DNA from: Methanococcoides vulcani
GTDB lineage: Archaea; Halobacteriota; Methanosarcinia; Methanosarcinales; Methanosarcinaceae
Assembly: GCF_900111645.1 (NCBI RefSeq)
Contig: NZ_FOHQ01000005.1
Coordinates: 62,001 to 126,000 of the forward strand
Direction: 5' to 3'
DNA: 64,000 nt
Shown: in pieces, positions 46,291 to 56,699 of the stretch
How positions within the stretch are numbered: the stretch's first letter is position 1
Layout: each line of letters opens with the position of its first letter
Translations under genes and position numbers: made by a program
The notes under the pieces: generated by a model
Databases searched by the model: none
Seen by the model: the letters and a program-made list of their open reading frames with translations, nothing else
What the model was told of the DNA's origin: nothing

Positions 46291-46822
46291 TATTTTCCTC
46301 CATTATTTTAAATATATATCAAGAGTGAGAATCAAGATAAACGTATTAACGTGTATCAGTCCTCCAGACAAAGCACGAAGTTTCGTCCATTGCCGAAGGA
46401 GACATAATCACCCTCTTAATCCCGTCATATTGGATTACAACTGACTATTAAGTTAATTGGCTTTTAAAGCTTTTGTGGTCTCTTTAAGAGTATTTATCGT
46501 AATGCAAAGGTAAATATCGATGCAAATAACGGTGAATGTCGAAGATTATTCAGGGGATTTAATATAAAATGTTCAAAAATCACCTATTATAATTCGTAAA
46601 TTGTCGATATTGTGCACATCAACGTTCTTGTTGTCATGATCAATGCTGTAACATATAGATATCTTCAATAAATTTATATGTACAGCGTGTTAATTATTAT
46701 TATAATAACAGTGAAACCTGTTGTATCATATAATTACTAATAATGGTTCAAATGTGTCTCATAGTTGGCAGATAATAGCCTCAAACCGTGTACACAATAA
46801 TATAATGAGGAGTGAAAATATA
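46291..46822. other. 532-base AT-rich promoter region between S-layer and KaiC-like genes
   Basis: No coding region is seen. Minus-strand TATA-like sequences lie near 46312-46320 and 46562-46572. The latter would give the S-layer mRNA a ~250-base leader. Plus-strand AT-rich boxes lie before 46823 (for example TTTATATGTACAG near 46674-46686). It serves as a divergent promoter region. Confidence 0.45.
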
Positions 46823-47602
46823 ATGTTCGAAGGGTCAGCCTCTGAAGAAATATCAATGGAAGATGAAATGAACAGGGTCAAGACCGGTATCCCCGGATTT
46901 GATGAACTTTGTGGGGGAGGACTTATCCGCGACCGTTCATACCTTGTATCAGGTACATCCGGTGCAGGTAAGACGAACTTTTCCGTCCAGTACATATATA
47001 ATGGTATTACAAAATACGGTGAGAACGGTATTATCGTCGCAACAGAAGAAAGACCGGAACAGATCAGGGAGAACGTACTGAAATTCGGATGGGACCTCCA
47101 GGCACTGGAAGATGAAGGCAAACTTATCATCATCGACGCATGTTCCACCAAGATCGGCATTCCATCACAGGAGAAATATGTCGATGTCAGGCCTTTTGAC
47201 ACTCGCTCCATGATGGACCAGATAATTGCCAGCCAGGAAGAGATCGATGCAAAGAGGGCTCTTATCGACTCCACGACTTCTATCAGTTTCTACCTGCACG
47301 ACCCTGCAAAGATCCGTGTGGAACTCCTCAAGCTCAGTACGACCCTGGAAGTTATCGGACTGACCTCACTGCTGACATGTGAGATCATCAATGAAAAGGA
47401 GCCGGCAAGGTTCGGTGTGGAGACCTTCGTAACAGACGGCACCTTCGTGCTTCATTACGACATGCGTGAGACGGTCCGCACCCGTACCATTGAGATCTTC
47501 AAGATGCGTGGTTCCGACCACAGCAAGAAGCTACACCCATATGATATTACATCAGAAGGTTTTGTGATACACCCACATGAAGAAGTGTATGCCTCATTCT
47601 GA
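46823..47602 (+). CDS. KaiC-like RecA-fold ATPase (single domain)
   Basis: A 259-residue protein with one KaiC/RadA-like domain: GIPGFDELCGGGLI start, Walker A SGTSGAGKT (about 41-49), ATEERPEQIRENV and an LIDSTTSISFYLHDP Walker B-like segment. Such single-KaiC proteins are common in methanogens, some with regulatory roles, but the function is not established. ATG 46823 is favoured because GAGGAGTG is 8-14 bases upstream; ATG 46805 overlaps that site. It is monocistronic. Confidence 0.8.
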   Translation: MFEGSASEEISMEDEMNRVKTGIPGFDELCGGGLIRDRSYLVSGTSGAGKTNFSVQYIYNGITKYGENGIIVATEERPEQIRENVLKFGWDLQALEDEGKLIIIDACSTKIGIPSQEKYVDVRPFDTRSMMDQIIASQEEIDAKRALIDSTTSISFYLHDPAKIRVELLKLSTTLEVIGLTSLLTCEIINEKEPARFGVETFVTDGTFVLHYDMRETVRTRTIEIFKMRGSDHSKKLHPYDITSEGFVIHPHEEVYASF

Positions 47603-47707
47603 AAACTATCCGGGCACTGTAATATATAAAGAATAATTAAAGGAAGAACTCGGGCATCTTGAATATATTTCTAAGATGCCTGAAAATACCTACAAAAAGC
47701 AAAAGTA

Positions 47708-47851
47708 TCAGAGATCAGGATAGGTCTCTTCGTTCCCACATTCTATACACTTGTATATCACAAGCGCACGACCAAAATTGTCATGTCTTTTGATAGTAGG
47801 ATATCTCCAGCGATTCATCCTTCCTTCACACAATGGGCATCTGTAGTTCAT
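47708..47851 (-). CDS. Zinc-ribbon mini-protein
   Basis: A 47-residue protein with two cysteine pairs, CPLC (5-8) and CIEC (about 34-37), around a basic strand region (RRMNRWRYPTIKRHDNFGRALV type), fitting a zinc ribbon. GGTGAAG before ATG 47851 supports translation. Convergent with the KaiC-like gene. No function known. Confidence 0.65.
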   Translation of the reverse strand: MNYRCPLCEGRMNRWRYPTIKRHDNFGRALVIYKCIECGNEETYPDL

Positions 47852-47933
47852 TTTACTTCACCGATCCAGATTCTAATTTCTTTATTAAGCCTGTTTTATA
47901 TTGACCAGAGCCATATATTAGGTTTACTCTGAT

Positions 47934-50612
47934 TCATATTCCACTGCTTGCCAGTATTTTCTTTATCGCTTCAGCAATAAAAAGTGTTGCAAAAGCTGCG
48001 GAGATAGGAACTATCCATTCGGCCGGACCCAGAGCTACAAGCTCGAATACATTCCCAAGATATGGAACATACATCACCGTCAGTGTCAGCAGGAATGTGC
48101 TGGCGACACCTACAAGCATCAGTTTGTTAGTGAAAAGACCAACACTAAAAGCTGATCTTGTCAGTGACCTGAACACGAATGGAATGAAAAGTATCATACT
48201 TACAATGGTTGCAAAGGTCATGGTACGTGCCCTTTCGATGTTACCCACAGGATCTGAGAATATAAACACAAAGAAGCACACCAGACCCATGATTAAAGCA
48301 ATACTGACCACCAGTAACAGGTTTCTCTTTTTGAGTATCCTCTCCCCCGGTTTGCGGGGTTTTTCATACATCACTTCATCCCGTACCGGATCAAGCCCAA
48401 GTGCTATTGCAGGCATGATCTCGTCGAACATATTGATGAACAATATCTGTAACGCCAGAAGTGGTATCAGGTCAAATCCCAGAAGCGTGATTCCCAGCAT
48501 TATGAGAATTACTTCGGTAAAGTTCCTTGAGACAAGGTAGGTTGTGAACTTTTCGATGTTCTCATAAATACCACGACCGCGTTTTACAGCTTCCACGATG
48601 GTCTCGAAATTATCATCCTGCAGGACCATCAGACTGGACTCTTTTGCGACATCAGTACCTTTAATTCCCATGGAGATACCGATATCAGCTTTCTTTAGTG
48701 CCGGTGCATCGTTGACACCATCCCCGGTCATTGCAACAACATGACCCCGGTTCTGCAGCGCCTGAACTATCCTGAGCTTTTGTTCAGGCATGACCCTTGC
48801 ATAGATACTGACACCTTCAACAACAGAATCAAATTCCTCATCATCAAGGGACAGGAGCTCGCTTCCTGTTATAGCAGCATCACCGATGATACATTTGAGC
48901 TTATCATCCATCCGGTCCACAGGACCATCATAATCAGCATACAGACCGATCTTCTTTCCGATAGCCTTTGCAGTTTCTTCATTGTCCCCGGTTATCATCA
49001 CAACCCTGATGCCCGCCTGCCTGCAAAGGGCTATCGCATCCTTTGCTTCCTTCCTTTCAGGATCTATCATGGCCACCAGTCCAAGGAATGTCAACTCGTT
49101 CTCGGATCCTTCTACAGGCAAACCTTCAGGAAGGTTCCTGTATGATATTCCAAGTACACGATATGCAGAACGTGCAAGCTCGGTGTTTTGCTGCACTATC
49201 CTGCCCACATCATCATCGTTCAGTTCATGGACACCATCGTCCCTTTCAATGGAAACACATTTTTCAAGGACAAATTCCGGTGCACCTTTACAGAAAGCGA
49301 TCCTGCCTTCATTGGTCTTATGGATCGTCGTCATCAGCTTCCTCTCGGAAGTGAACATGATCTCGTGCAGCTTTTCATACTCAGCATCAAGGTCATCCTT
49401 CCAGATATCGGCTTTCGAAGCCGCAACTATCAATGATACTTCCGTAGGGGCACCTACCACATCCCATCTGCCCTGCCGCTGCACCATCGAGGAATTGTTG
49501 CATAATGCTGCTGCCTTTAGCAGCATACCAAGAGTGTGGTTCTTTTCCACTTCCACATCTTCGCCATCTTTTAACAGGGAACCCTCCGGGTCGTATCCTA
49601 CACCGGTAAGATCAAAGAACTCATCACCAGCATATATTTTCTGAACTGTCATCTCGTTCTTTGTCAGAGTTCCGGTCTTATCGGTACATATGACCGTTGT
49701 GGAACCCAGCGTCTCAACACCCAGCATCTTCCTGACTATTGCATTATGTTTTGCCATTCGGTGCATACCATATGCCAGCGTGATCGTCATGGTCAGTGGC
49801 AGACCTTCAGGAACCGCTGCTACTGCCAGTGCAAGAGCTATTATCAGCATCTCTTCAGTGGGTGCACCAGTAAAGTGACCAAGCACGAAAGTGAGACCTG
49901 ATGCAATAAGGGCAATAATAGCAAGACTCTTGGCAAGGTCGGCTATTTTTTCCTGAAGAGGCGTCCTGACCTCGTTCTCCTGTATCATGCCTGCGATCAT
50001 TCCAAGCCTGCTCTGCATGCCCACCGCTGTGACGATTGCCCTGCATTTTCCATGAACTATCTGTGTTCCTGAAAAGATCAGATCGCCTGTTCCTTTTACC
50101 ACAGACATGCTCTCACCGGTTATCGCGGATTCATCAACTTTAAGACCCTGTATCTCAAAAACAAAGCCATCAGCTGCAATCTTATCACCGGTTTCCAGAA
50201 CCATTATGTCCCCTACAACAACATTCCTTGTAGGGATCTCGATCACAACTCCTCCCCTTACGACATGGGTTACCGGCTGAACCATTTTCTTGAGAGCTTC
50301 CATAGCTTTCTCGGCCTTGAACTCCTGGACAAATCCCAGAATTACAACAAAAGCTATGATGATCACAATTACCCAGAAGTTCACAACCTCATCTATTGTT
50401 AATGAGATGATAGCTGCTGCCAGGAGTACCCACACAATGAAATTTGCAAACTGTCTCAACAGGACCTTGAGAGGAGTTACTTTTGTCTTTTCTTCAAGTT
50501 CATTAAACCCGGATTCAAGCAGCCTGTTTGCTGCCTCCTCTTCTGAAAGTCCCTCTCTTGAAGTATTCAGGTCCGCAAGAACAGAATCAATATCAATATT
50601 TTCATAATCCAT
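47934..50612 (-). CDS. Cation-transporting P-type ATPase (type II)
   Basis: An 892-residue P-type pump. N-terminal cation-ATPase domain, TM4 motif PEGLP, phosphorylation site CTDKTGTLTKNEM (Asp near residue 310), FCKGAPE (nucleotide-binding), MITGDNEETA and TGDGVNDAPALKKADIGI are all intact. TM6 reads NMFDEIMPAIALGLDP, which differs from the strict Ca2+ (NLVTDGLPA) and Na+/K+ forms, so the ion is uncertain: Ca2+, Na+ or H+. No catalytic residue is missing. Stand-alone gene. Confidence 0.88.
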   Translation of the reverse strand: MDYENIDIDSVLADLNTSREGLSEEEAANRLLESGFNELEEKTKVTPLKVLLRQFANFIVWVLLAAAIISLTIDEVVNFWVIVIIIAFVVILGFVQEFKAEKAMEALKKMVQPVTHVVRGGVVIEIPTRNVVVGDIMVLETGDKIAADGFVFEIQGLKVDESAITGESMSVVKGTGDLIFSGTQIVHGKCRAIVTAVGMQSRLGMIAGMIQENEVRTPLQEKIADLAKSLAIIALIASGLTFVLGHFTGAPTEEMLIIALALAVAAVPEGLPLTMTITLAYGMHRMAKHNAIVRKMLGVETLGSTTVICTDKTGTLTKNEMTVQKIYAGDEFFDLTGVGYDPEGSLLKDGEDVEVEKNHTLGMLLKAAALCNNSSMVQRQGRWDVVGAPTEVSLIVAASKADIWKDDLDAEYEKLHEIMFTSERKLMTTIHKTNEGRIAFCKGAPEFVLEKCVSIERDDGVHELNDDDVGRIVQQNTELARSAYRVLGISYRNLPEGLPVEGSENELTFLGLVAMIDPERKEAKDAIALCRQAGIRVVMITGDNEETAKAIGKKIGLYADYDGPVDRMDDKLKCIIGDAAITGSELLSLDDEEFDSVVEGVSIYARVMPEQKLRIVQALQNRGHVVAMTGDGVNDAPALKKADIGISMGIKGTDVAKESSLMVLQDDNFETIVEAVKRGRGIYENIEKFTTYLVSRNFTEVILIMLGITLLGFDLIPLLALQILFINMFDEIMPAIALGLDPVRDEVMYEKPRKPGERILKKRNLLLVVSIALIMGLVCFFVFIFSDPVGNIERARTMTFATIVSMILFIPFVFRSLTRSAFSVGLFTNKLMLVGVASTFLLTLTVMYVPYLGNVFELVALGPAEWIVPISAAFATLFIAEAIKKILASSGI

Positions 50613-50794
50613 CAGGATACCCGCTCAGAATAAAAATATGTTACAATAGTATTTCTTAATTTGCCCAGAGTAATAGCTAACATCTATGACCTCTACTCTC
50701 TAAATCTCTTTAGGCAAAGCTAAATAATTTAACATGCCACCTTTTTTTACCATTAATGGAATTGATGGATCATCAAATTATATGAGGAACTAAC

Positions 50795-51240
50795 ATGCAA
50801 TGTGATTCAGGGACCAAAGAGCGCATAGCTGAATACCTGAAAAGTCATCCATACCTGAATCTCGCTACTGTCAGTCCTGAAGGAAAACCAATGGTTCACA
50901 GCATGGGTTTTGTCTCCGCAGGACCTGTTGTTTACTTTGGAACAGGCAAGGACACAAGAAATACCAGAATATCGAAAATAATCCTTCAGTTGCATTTACT
51001 GTAGACGAAGATAGCCTTGATGTATTCAAGATTACAGGTATACAGATGGAGGGAAAAGCATCTTTTGTTACAGATGAAGCTGAAATACAGACGTTTTTCC
51101 AGTTAATGGTAGAAAAATTCCCATTTGCAGCAGATATGCCAAAGAACCCGGATAACAGGATCATAAAGGTCGAACCAACAAAAGCTTTCTTCCTCGATTA
51201 TAATGTAGAGTTCGGATTCAGGTACGAAGTCGATTACTGA
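50795..51240 (+). pseudogene. Pyridoxamine 5'-phosphate oxidase-like protein, frameshifted
   Basis: The first frame (from ATG 50795) reads SHPYLNLATVSPEGKPMVHSMGFV...VVYFGTGKDTR, the start of a PNPOx-like flavin-binding barrel. Homology then continues in the +1-shifted frame as KYQNIENNPSVAFTVDED ... FGFRYEVDY to the stop at 51240. The break is at an A-rich spot around 50957-50962 and one missing base explains it. Split by a real mutation or a sequencing error; otherwise about 149 residues. GAGGA lies upstream of the ATG. Confidence 0.75.
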
Positions 51241-51298
51241 CTTCGCCCTTTTCACCTTTTAAATATCTGCTATCTCTTTTTGCCTTTGGATCTTTCAG

Positions 51299-52594
51299 TT
51301 AGCAGCCTTTCTCCTTGCGTTCCGTAATATCCTGGATAACACCCTGATAGTTGGTCACAACACCTTCATCGTTGCGCTGGACGAACGTCTGCTCTTCCAC
51401 CCATCTCTCTCCCCCCGACTTTGTTCTTATCCTGTATTCCTTGACAAAGACCTTGCCACCTTCCCTGCAGATGTCCGAAAGTTCCATCTGTACCTCAGGC
51501 AGGTCCTCAGGATTGATTATGTTACCATAAAGAAGATCCCCGGATAGGAAATCATCAACAGTATATCCGAACTGGGTTATGTTATCTGAAACGAATTCAA
51601 CAGGCCAGAGCTCCTTTTCATCCTCAAGATCCGTCCTCCAGAGGAAAGCGACCACCGGGCTGTGGTTAATGATCTTCTCAAGTGCCTTTTTCCTGTCCAG
51701 CAGTTCAGCCTGCTTTTCCAGTGCAACTTTCAATGCTATCTCGCTTTCTTTCTGCTTTGTGATATCCTGAACAATACCCTGGAAGTGAGTTACATTCCCA
51801 TCCTTGTCCCTGAGAATAAAGGTCTTCTCATCTACCCACAATAACTTTCCATCTTTTGTTATCACACGATATTCTTGGGTATAGTTATCACTGCCGTCCT
51901 CACACTTCTCTGCAAGTGTATCCTTGACCATCCCATAATCATCGGAATGGATCAGGTCACCATAAACAATGCGTCCAAGTACGAAATCCTCAGCAGAATA
52001 ACCAAGCTTTGAAACATTCTCAGAAGCATAATCGGCAGGCCAGAACTCCTCCACCCTCCACAGGAATACCATCGTAGAGCTATTGTTGATGATATCTTCC
52101 AGATACCTCTGTTTCCTCACTGCTTCATCAAAGGCCAGATCATTGTTCTTCTGTTCTGTTATATCAAAAATAGTACCCTGATAATGTGTCACGTTTCCGG
52201 CATCATCCCGCTGTATATAGGTTCTCTCATCAACCCAGCGTACATCACCGGACTTTAAAATTATCCTGTATTCCTGGTCAAAGAAATCTCCCCCTTGCCT
52301 GCAACGTTGTCTCAGGGCTTCTCCCACCATCTTCAGATCATCAGGATGGACTATATCAGCATAAAGGAGGCGACCGGAAATGAAGTCCTCTACTGTGTAA
52401 CCAAGAAGACTTACGTTGCCTGAAACATATTCAACTGGCCATTTTTCCTCGGAGGTGTCCTCTGCCTTCCAGAGAAAGGCAATGACAGGACTGTTATCTA
52501 TTATTTTTTCAAGTACCTCTTTTCTGTCCAGTACTTTACCCAATACACTTTCAGAACCATTGTCATCATTTTTAACTGATATATTAGATCCCAT
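51299..52594 (-). CDS. Triple PAS/PAC sensor protein without output domain
   Basis: A 431-residue protein with three tandem PAS-PAC modules (approx. 25-155, 160-290, 295-430). Each ends with a PAC segment of the form EYRI(I/R)(L/T)KSGxxRWVDERT ... VTHYQGxxxDITEQK. Short coiled-coil-like linkers separate the modules. No histidine kinase, GGDEF or HTH follows, so signals must be passed to another protein. Each module bears a VGWLxYTVEDF-like core. Ligand not identifiable. Confidence 0.82.
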   Translation of the reverse strand: MGSNISVKNDDNGSESVLGKVLDRKEVLEKIIDNSPVIAFLWKAEDTSEEKWPVEYVSGNVSLLGYTVEDFISGRLLYADIVHPDDLKMVGEALRQRCRQGGDFFDQEYRIILKSGDVRWVDERTYIQRDDAGNVTHYQGTIFDITEQKNNDLAFDEAVRKQRYLEDIINNSSTMVFLWRVEEFWPADYASENVSKLGYSAEDFVLGRIVYGDLIHSDDYGMVKDTLAEKCEDGSDNYTQEYRVITKDGKLLWVDEKTFILRDKDGNVTHFQGIVQDITKQKESEIALKVALEKQAELLDRKKALEKIINHSPVVAFLWRTDLEDEKELWPVEFVSDNITQFGYTVDDFLSGDLLYGNIINPEDLPEVQMELSDICREGGKVFVKEYRIRTKSGGERWVEEQTFVQRNDEGVVTNYQGVIQDITERKEKGC

Positions 52595-52645
52595 AGATTG
52601 CCCCCATTAGATTAACACTTTCAATTTCTTATTTGTCTGATGAGC

Positions 52646-53818
52646 TTAAGTATTGATCGATTTTGTTCTCTCTTTAGACTGTATCGCCATTTTCAAAAGT
52701 ACAGGTGATATGAAAATAGACACTGCAACCATCAGAACAATGGCTGAAAATATCTCATCGCCTATGATACCCAGTTCCTTTCCAATAGATATCAGAACCA
52801 GCTCCACTCCTGCCCTTGGCATTACACCTACCCCGAATATCAGGCTGTCGTAATTGTCAAACCCGATAAGTCGACCTCCTGCAAACCCTCCGATCAACTT
52901 GCCGGCAAGAGCCAGCAGGACTACAGCTACAGAGAACAGACCAACCGTTTGCAAAGTGGCAATATTTACGGACAGCCCTATGAACGCGAAAAATATCGGT
53001 ACGAAAAGACCGTATGCAACTCCTGTCACCTTACTTTGCACATGCTCGATCTTTGCATGGGAGATATCCGAGATCATTACCCCTCCAATGAATGCTCCTA
53101 TCACAGCATGCAGGCCAAAGACCTCCGCAAGGTAGGCAGAAAAAAGAGCCACCATTATCACAAATGCAAAAATGGACTCCTTGACATGCATTTTATGAAC
53201 ATAGGCAAAAAGCGTAGGGAAGAACTTTACCCTGAAAATGAGCATTATTGCCACAAAAGCAACTATCTTTGACAAAATGAACAATATTTGCACAGCAGAG
53301 GGAAACTGGTCATATGTTGCCATGGTAACTACAATAGAGAGAAGGAAGATACCGATGATATCATCTAATATCGATGAGCTAAGCATCATGGAACCGGGTT
53401 TGCTTGACAGGTAGTCCATATCTATCAATGTCCTGACAACCACCCCAATGCTGGTAGGGCTGAATGCCACTCCCATGAAGATACTCTCAAGACTGCTGAA
53501 CTGGAAATACATGCCCAGCAGGAAGCCAGCAGAAAAGGCCACTAATATCTGAGAAATACTTGCTATTGATGCTTTTTTGGACGATTCCCTAAGGTCGCGA
53601 AGATGTACTTCCTTGTAGCCTGCTGTAAACAAAAGGAAAATAGCTCCCATTTCAGCAAGGAATGTGATGATCTCTGATTCCTGATGTATCAAAAATGTTC
53701 CAAGCACCACACCGGAAAGCAATTCACCGAGAATGGAAGGAAAGCCAACTCTTTCGAACAGTTCACCAAAGACCTTTGCCAGAAGAAGGATCAGCAGTAT
53801 ATAGAAGAGAACTTCCAT
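52646..53818 (-). CDS. CPA2-family monovalent cation/proton antiporter
   Basis: A 390-residue membrane protein with 11-12 predicted helices and the CPA2 features FGELFERVGFPSILGELLSGVVLGTF (N-terminal), AVIGAFIGGVMISD and MPRAGVELVLISIGKE (end region). It exchanges Na+ or K+ for protons and suits a marine or saline-adapted cell. It has no KTN/RCK domain; the CBS-domain gene just before it (1-base overlap, TAATG) may provide regulation. Confidence 0.87.
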   Translation of the reverse strand: MEVLFYILLILLLAKVFGELFERVGFPSILGELLSGVVLGTFLIHQESEIITFLAEMGAIFLLFTAGYKEVHLRDLRESSKKASIASISQILVAFSAGFLLGMYFQFSSLESIFMGVAFSPTSIGVVVRTLIDMDYLSSKPGSMMLSSSILDDIIGIFLLSIVVTMATYDQFPSAVQILFILSKIVAFVAIMLIFRVKFFPTLFAYVHKMHVKESIFAFVIMVALFSAYLAEVFGLHAVIGAFIGGVMISDISHAKIEHVQSKVTGVAYGLFVPIFFAFIGLSVNIATLQTVGLFSVAVVLLALAGKLIGGFAGGRLIGFDNYDSLIFGVGVMPRAGVELVLISIGKELGIIGDEIFSAIVLMVAVSIFISPVLLKMAIQSKERTKSINT

Positions 53819-54306
53819 TACTCAGACCCTCTTAACTCGTATATCTCGTTAAGGATATCGGGCTTGCACATGATACCTACAAGCTTTCCGTCGTCAACAA
53901 CACAGACACGATCCATCTTGTGCTTGAGCATCATGTCAGCTGCTTCACAAAGAGACTCGTCTGAAGACATCGATACCGGATGAGGGACCATAATGTTCTT
54001 TGCTGTCTCGCCCTGGGATACCACTGCAGCCAGATGTGTGTGTTCCAGTCTTGGGGTCCTTTGCACAAGAAGGATCCGAAGCATTACATCCTGATCGATT
54101 ATACCCACAAGTTCATAATTGTCATTCACCACAGGATACGTGTGAAAATGATGTTTGCTGAAAATTTCCAGAACTTTGTCTAACGTATCATCCTCATGAA
54201 TCGTTACAAGATCCTTTATCATAACCTGTTCTATCAACTTCTCGTTACAACTTTCAGAAAAGGATCGACCACATTGTATACAATCTTCATTTCCAGCATC
54301 GGTCAC
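53818..54306 (-). CDS. CBS-domain pair protein
   Basis: A 162-residue protein of two CBS motifs (about 25-85, DLVTIHEDDTLDKVLEIF..., and 100-155, HPVSMSSDESLCEAADMML...MDRVCVVDDGKLVG). An N-terminal CIQCG cysteine pair sits at ~9-13. CBS pairs bind adenine nucleotides. Its stop overlaps the antiporter start by one base, so it probably senses energy or ionic state for the antiporter; this is inference. Confidence 0.87.
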   Translation of the reverse strand: MTDAGNEDCIQCGRSFSESCNEKLIEQVMIKDLVTIHEDDTLDKVLEIFSKHHFHTYPVVNDNYELVGIIDQDVMLRILLVQRTPRLEHTHLAAVVSQGETAKNIMVPHPVSMSSDESLCEAADMMLKHKMDRVCVVDDGKLVGIMCKPDILNEIYELRGSE

Positions 54307-54455
54307 AGCTTTCTTCCCCCTTCAAGCTATAATGCGTGGGAAATACCCATATAAAGTATTCCTTTCATCCTACAAATATTATATGTATTCGTAAAGCTAC
54401 CGCTACAACCGAACCAAAATTATGAAAAAATAGAAGATAAAAGATGAAAGGGACC

Positions 54456-55781
54456 TTAAAGGTCCAGTTCATCCCTTTCAATATTTGCAAGAGATAGTTG
54501 AATGGCTATTCCACTGTTCTCAGCATATCCGTCGATACGTTTTACAGCATGCTCTACCATTCCACCGGATGTCATTATCAGAGATCTCTTACCACAAAGC
54601 GCCATCAGTATGGATTTATCGATCACACCGGAAGTTATCTGAAGGTCGATGAGGTTATTTTCAGCAAGTGTCTTGCTCTTTTTCCCCATTGCACCGATAT
54701 TGTCGATGTCTTCTTCAGCGACAACTTTACGGAAAGATGCCTCGTCATACCTGTCAGTATCATATATCACAATCCCGCCGGACTTGATACCATGCCTTGT
54801 CATTTCTGCAATAGCATGTCCATCCGGATGGATATGCAGGACCTTTGCATTGACTGCCTCATAGGGGCTGCTGATAGCATATTCCCCGTGCATGACACCA
54901 AGATTGATGATATCACCTTCCTTTACATCGGCTGATACTTCTATCCACATAAGTTCAGGAGGCTTGAATGAATTTACCAGTTCAGGAACACTTGTTGGGA
55001 ACCTGTTACGGATTGCAAGGTTCCTTCTTTCAAGTTCGCTATATATCTCCAGTGTGCGAGGCTGTCTTAGATATGATTTCCTCAAAAGATCAGCGTCTCT
55101 GAAAACATCTTCAGGCAGACCTTCGCCTATCACATTACCCTCTGTCATGAAATATACATAATCTGCCCAGCTATAGGCAAGTTCCACATCATGAGTTGAA
55201 ATTATAAGGGTGGTACCATTGTGATTTAATTCATTCAGCAGATCAAGGATCTCATCCGCACCTACAGGATCGAGGTTCGCTAATGGTTCGTCAAGGATCA
55301 TGATCTCGGGTTCCATTGAACAGACACCTGCAATAGCAACCCTTTTTTTCTGTCCTCCACTCAAATGGTGGGGTGGTTTATCCTTGAATTCGGTTATACC
55401 GATATATTCGAGAGTCTGCTCTACTTTCTCTTCAACTTCCTCTTTAGAATAACCGAGGTTAGTGGGACCAAAACCTACATCCTGATAGACTGTAGGGGCA
55501 AATATCTGGTCATCCGAGTTCTGGAAGACAATACCCACACTTTTTCGTACCTCACGCAGGGACTTTGCATCGTATTCCATGGGTTTGCCATGGAAATATA
55601 CCGCGCCTTCTTTGGGTTTGAGGGTACCGTTCAACAGCATGAAAAGAGTTGATTTGCCGGAACCGTTCTTTCCGACAAAAGCTATTTTCTTACCTTTTTT
55701 GATCTTTACATCAACGCCTTTTATAGCCTGGGTCCCATCCTGGTAGGAATACTTCAAGCCTTTTGTTTCCAATATCATCAT
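54456..55781 (-). CDS. cbiO: Cobalt ECF transporter ATPase CbiO with extra C-terminal domain
   Basis: A 441-residue protein. The first ~235 residues are a standard CbiO/EcfA ATPase: Walker [10 protein letters not shown], signature [33 protein letters not shown]. The remaining ~200 residues ([17 protein letters not shown]..., [54 protein letters not shown]) form a separate domain not seen in canonical 270-residue CbiO. I do not recognise it. GGAGGT lies before a double ATG (55781/55778). Last gene of cbiMNQO. Confidence 0.9.
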   Translation of the reverse strand: MMILETKGLKYSYQDGTQAIKGVDVKIKKGKKIAFVGKNGSGKSTLFMLLNGTLKPKEGAVYFHGKPMEYDAKSLREVRKSVGIVFQNSDDQIFAPTVYQDVGFGPTNLGYSKEEVEEKVEQTLEYIGITEFKDKPPHHLSGGQKKRVAIAGVCSMEPEIMILDEPLANLDPVGADEILDLLNELNHNGTTLIISTHDVELAYSWADYVYFMTEGNVIGEGLPEDVFRDADLLRKSYLRQPRTLEIYSELERRNLAIRNRFPTSVPELVNSFKPPELMWIEVSADVKEGDIINLGVMHGEYAISSPYEAVNAKVLHIHPDGHAIAEMTRHGIKSGGIVIYDTDRYDEASFRKVVAEEDIDNIGAMGKKSKTLAENNLIDLQITSGVIDKSILMALCGKRSLIMTSGGMVEHAVKRIDGYAENSGIAIQLSLANIERDELDL

Positions 55782-55798
55782 TTTTACCTCCGAGACCT

Positions 55799-56581
55799 TT
55801 AAAATATAGAAATATCATTGGTCAGATACCATAACACCAGGATCGCGGAAAAGTAGGTACCTGTGAGTATCAATTCAGTTGCCCGGACGGGCCTTTTTTC
55901 CTCAAAGAAAAGTATTCTTCCATCATAACAACGTGCACTCATGGAAATGAAGATCTTCTCTCCCTGCTCCCATGACCTTATGAAAAGAGTTGTTGCAAGC
56001 ATAGCAAGTGAATTAAGGGAAGTTCTCCAGTCCTTATATCCAAGCCTTACTGTCTGTGCATACCTGATACCCCATGCAACTTCAAGAAAAACAAAGATGT
56101 ACCGATACATCATCATTGATAGCTCAATTAAGGAATCAGGCAACTTTGTAGCCTTTAGAACTGAAAACAACTCTACCATAGGTGTTGTCAGTGCAAGGAA
56201 GAACAGACATGACATACCGCTGAGTGTCCTTGAAAATACCAGCAATGCCATATCAAGTCCACCTGTGTTTATACCAAATCTGTAACTAAAAACATTAAAT
56301 CCGAAAAGCTCAGTTCCGGAACCAAAGAAAAATGCTATGATGATAACACTTAAGATCACAAAAACAGCTGGAGCAGACAGAAGCTTCAGGTAAAATCCGA
56401 CAGGGATCTTTCCAAAATGAACTGTTGCAAAGCTCATGCAAAAAGCTACAGTAAAAGGTAGGATGAAGGATTGTGAAGAAACACCCATTAACAGACCAAA
56501 AGTAATGATAGTGAGTTTAAGCCAGTTGTTTCGATACCTTAACGGACTCACCAGAGCATAATCATCAAGAATGTTCGTCAT
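55799..56581 (-). CDS. cbiQ: Cobalt ECF transporter permease CbiQ
   Basis: A 260-residue membrane protein with about six helices. The EcfT coupling motifs, short basic segments with an Arg-x-Gly-like core such as [11 protein letters not shown] and MSARCYDGR, mark it as CbiQ. It joins the substrate-binding CbiMN to the ATPase CbiO. It starts 118 bases after cbiN, with a hairpin in the gap, and ends 17 bases before cbiO. Confidence 0.88.
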   Translation of the reverse strand: MTNILDDYALVSPLRYRNNWLKLTIITFGLLMGVSSQSFILPFTVAFCMSFATVHFGKIPVGFYLKLLSAPAVFVILSVIIIAFFFGSGTELFGFNVFSYRFGINTGGLDMALLVFSRTLSGMSCLFFLALTTPMVELFSVLKATKLPDSLIELSMMMYRYIFVFLEVAWGIRYAQTVRLGYKDWRTSLNSLAMLATTLFIRSWEQGEKIFISMSARCYDGRILFFEEKRPVRATELILTGTYFSAILVLWYLTNDISIF

Positions 56582-56660
56582 ATTATGTTCACACCGTTAA
56601 TTTCATTTTATTTCGTTTTTATTACGTAATTAAACATCATTAGGAAAAAGAATAGAAAAA

Positions 56661-56683
56661 GGTGATCCTTAACAAGGATCACC
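56661..56683 (-). terminator. Hairpin between cbiN and cbiQ
   Basis: GGTGATCCTT and AAGGATCACC form a perfect 10-base-pair stem with a three-base loop, starting 17 bases after the cbiN stop. The minus-strand continuation CTTTTTCTATTCTTTTTCC is U-rich. A partial terminator that would lower cbiQO relative to cbiMN expression is plausible. Confidence 0.6.
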
Positions 56684-56699
56684 ATAGAGATAAACAATC

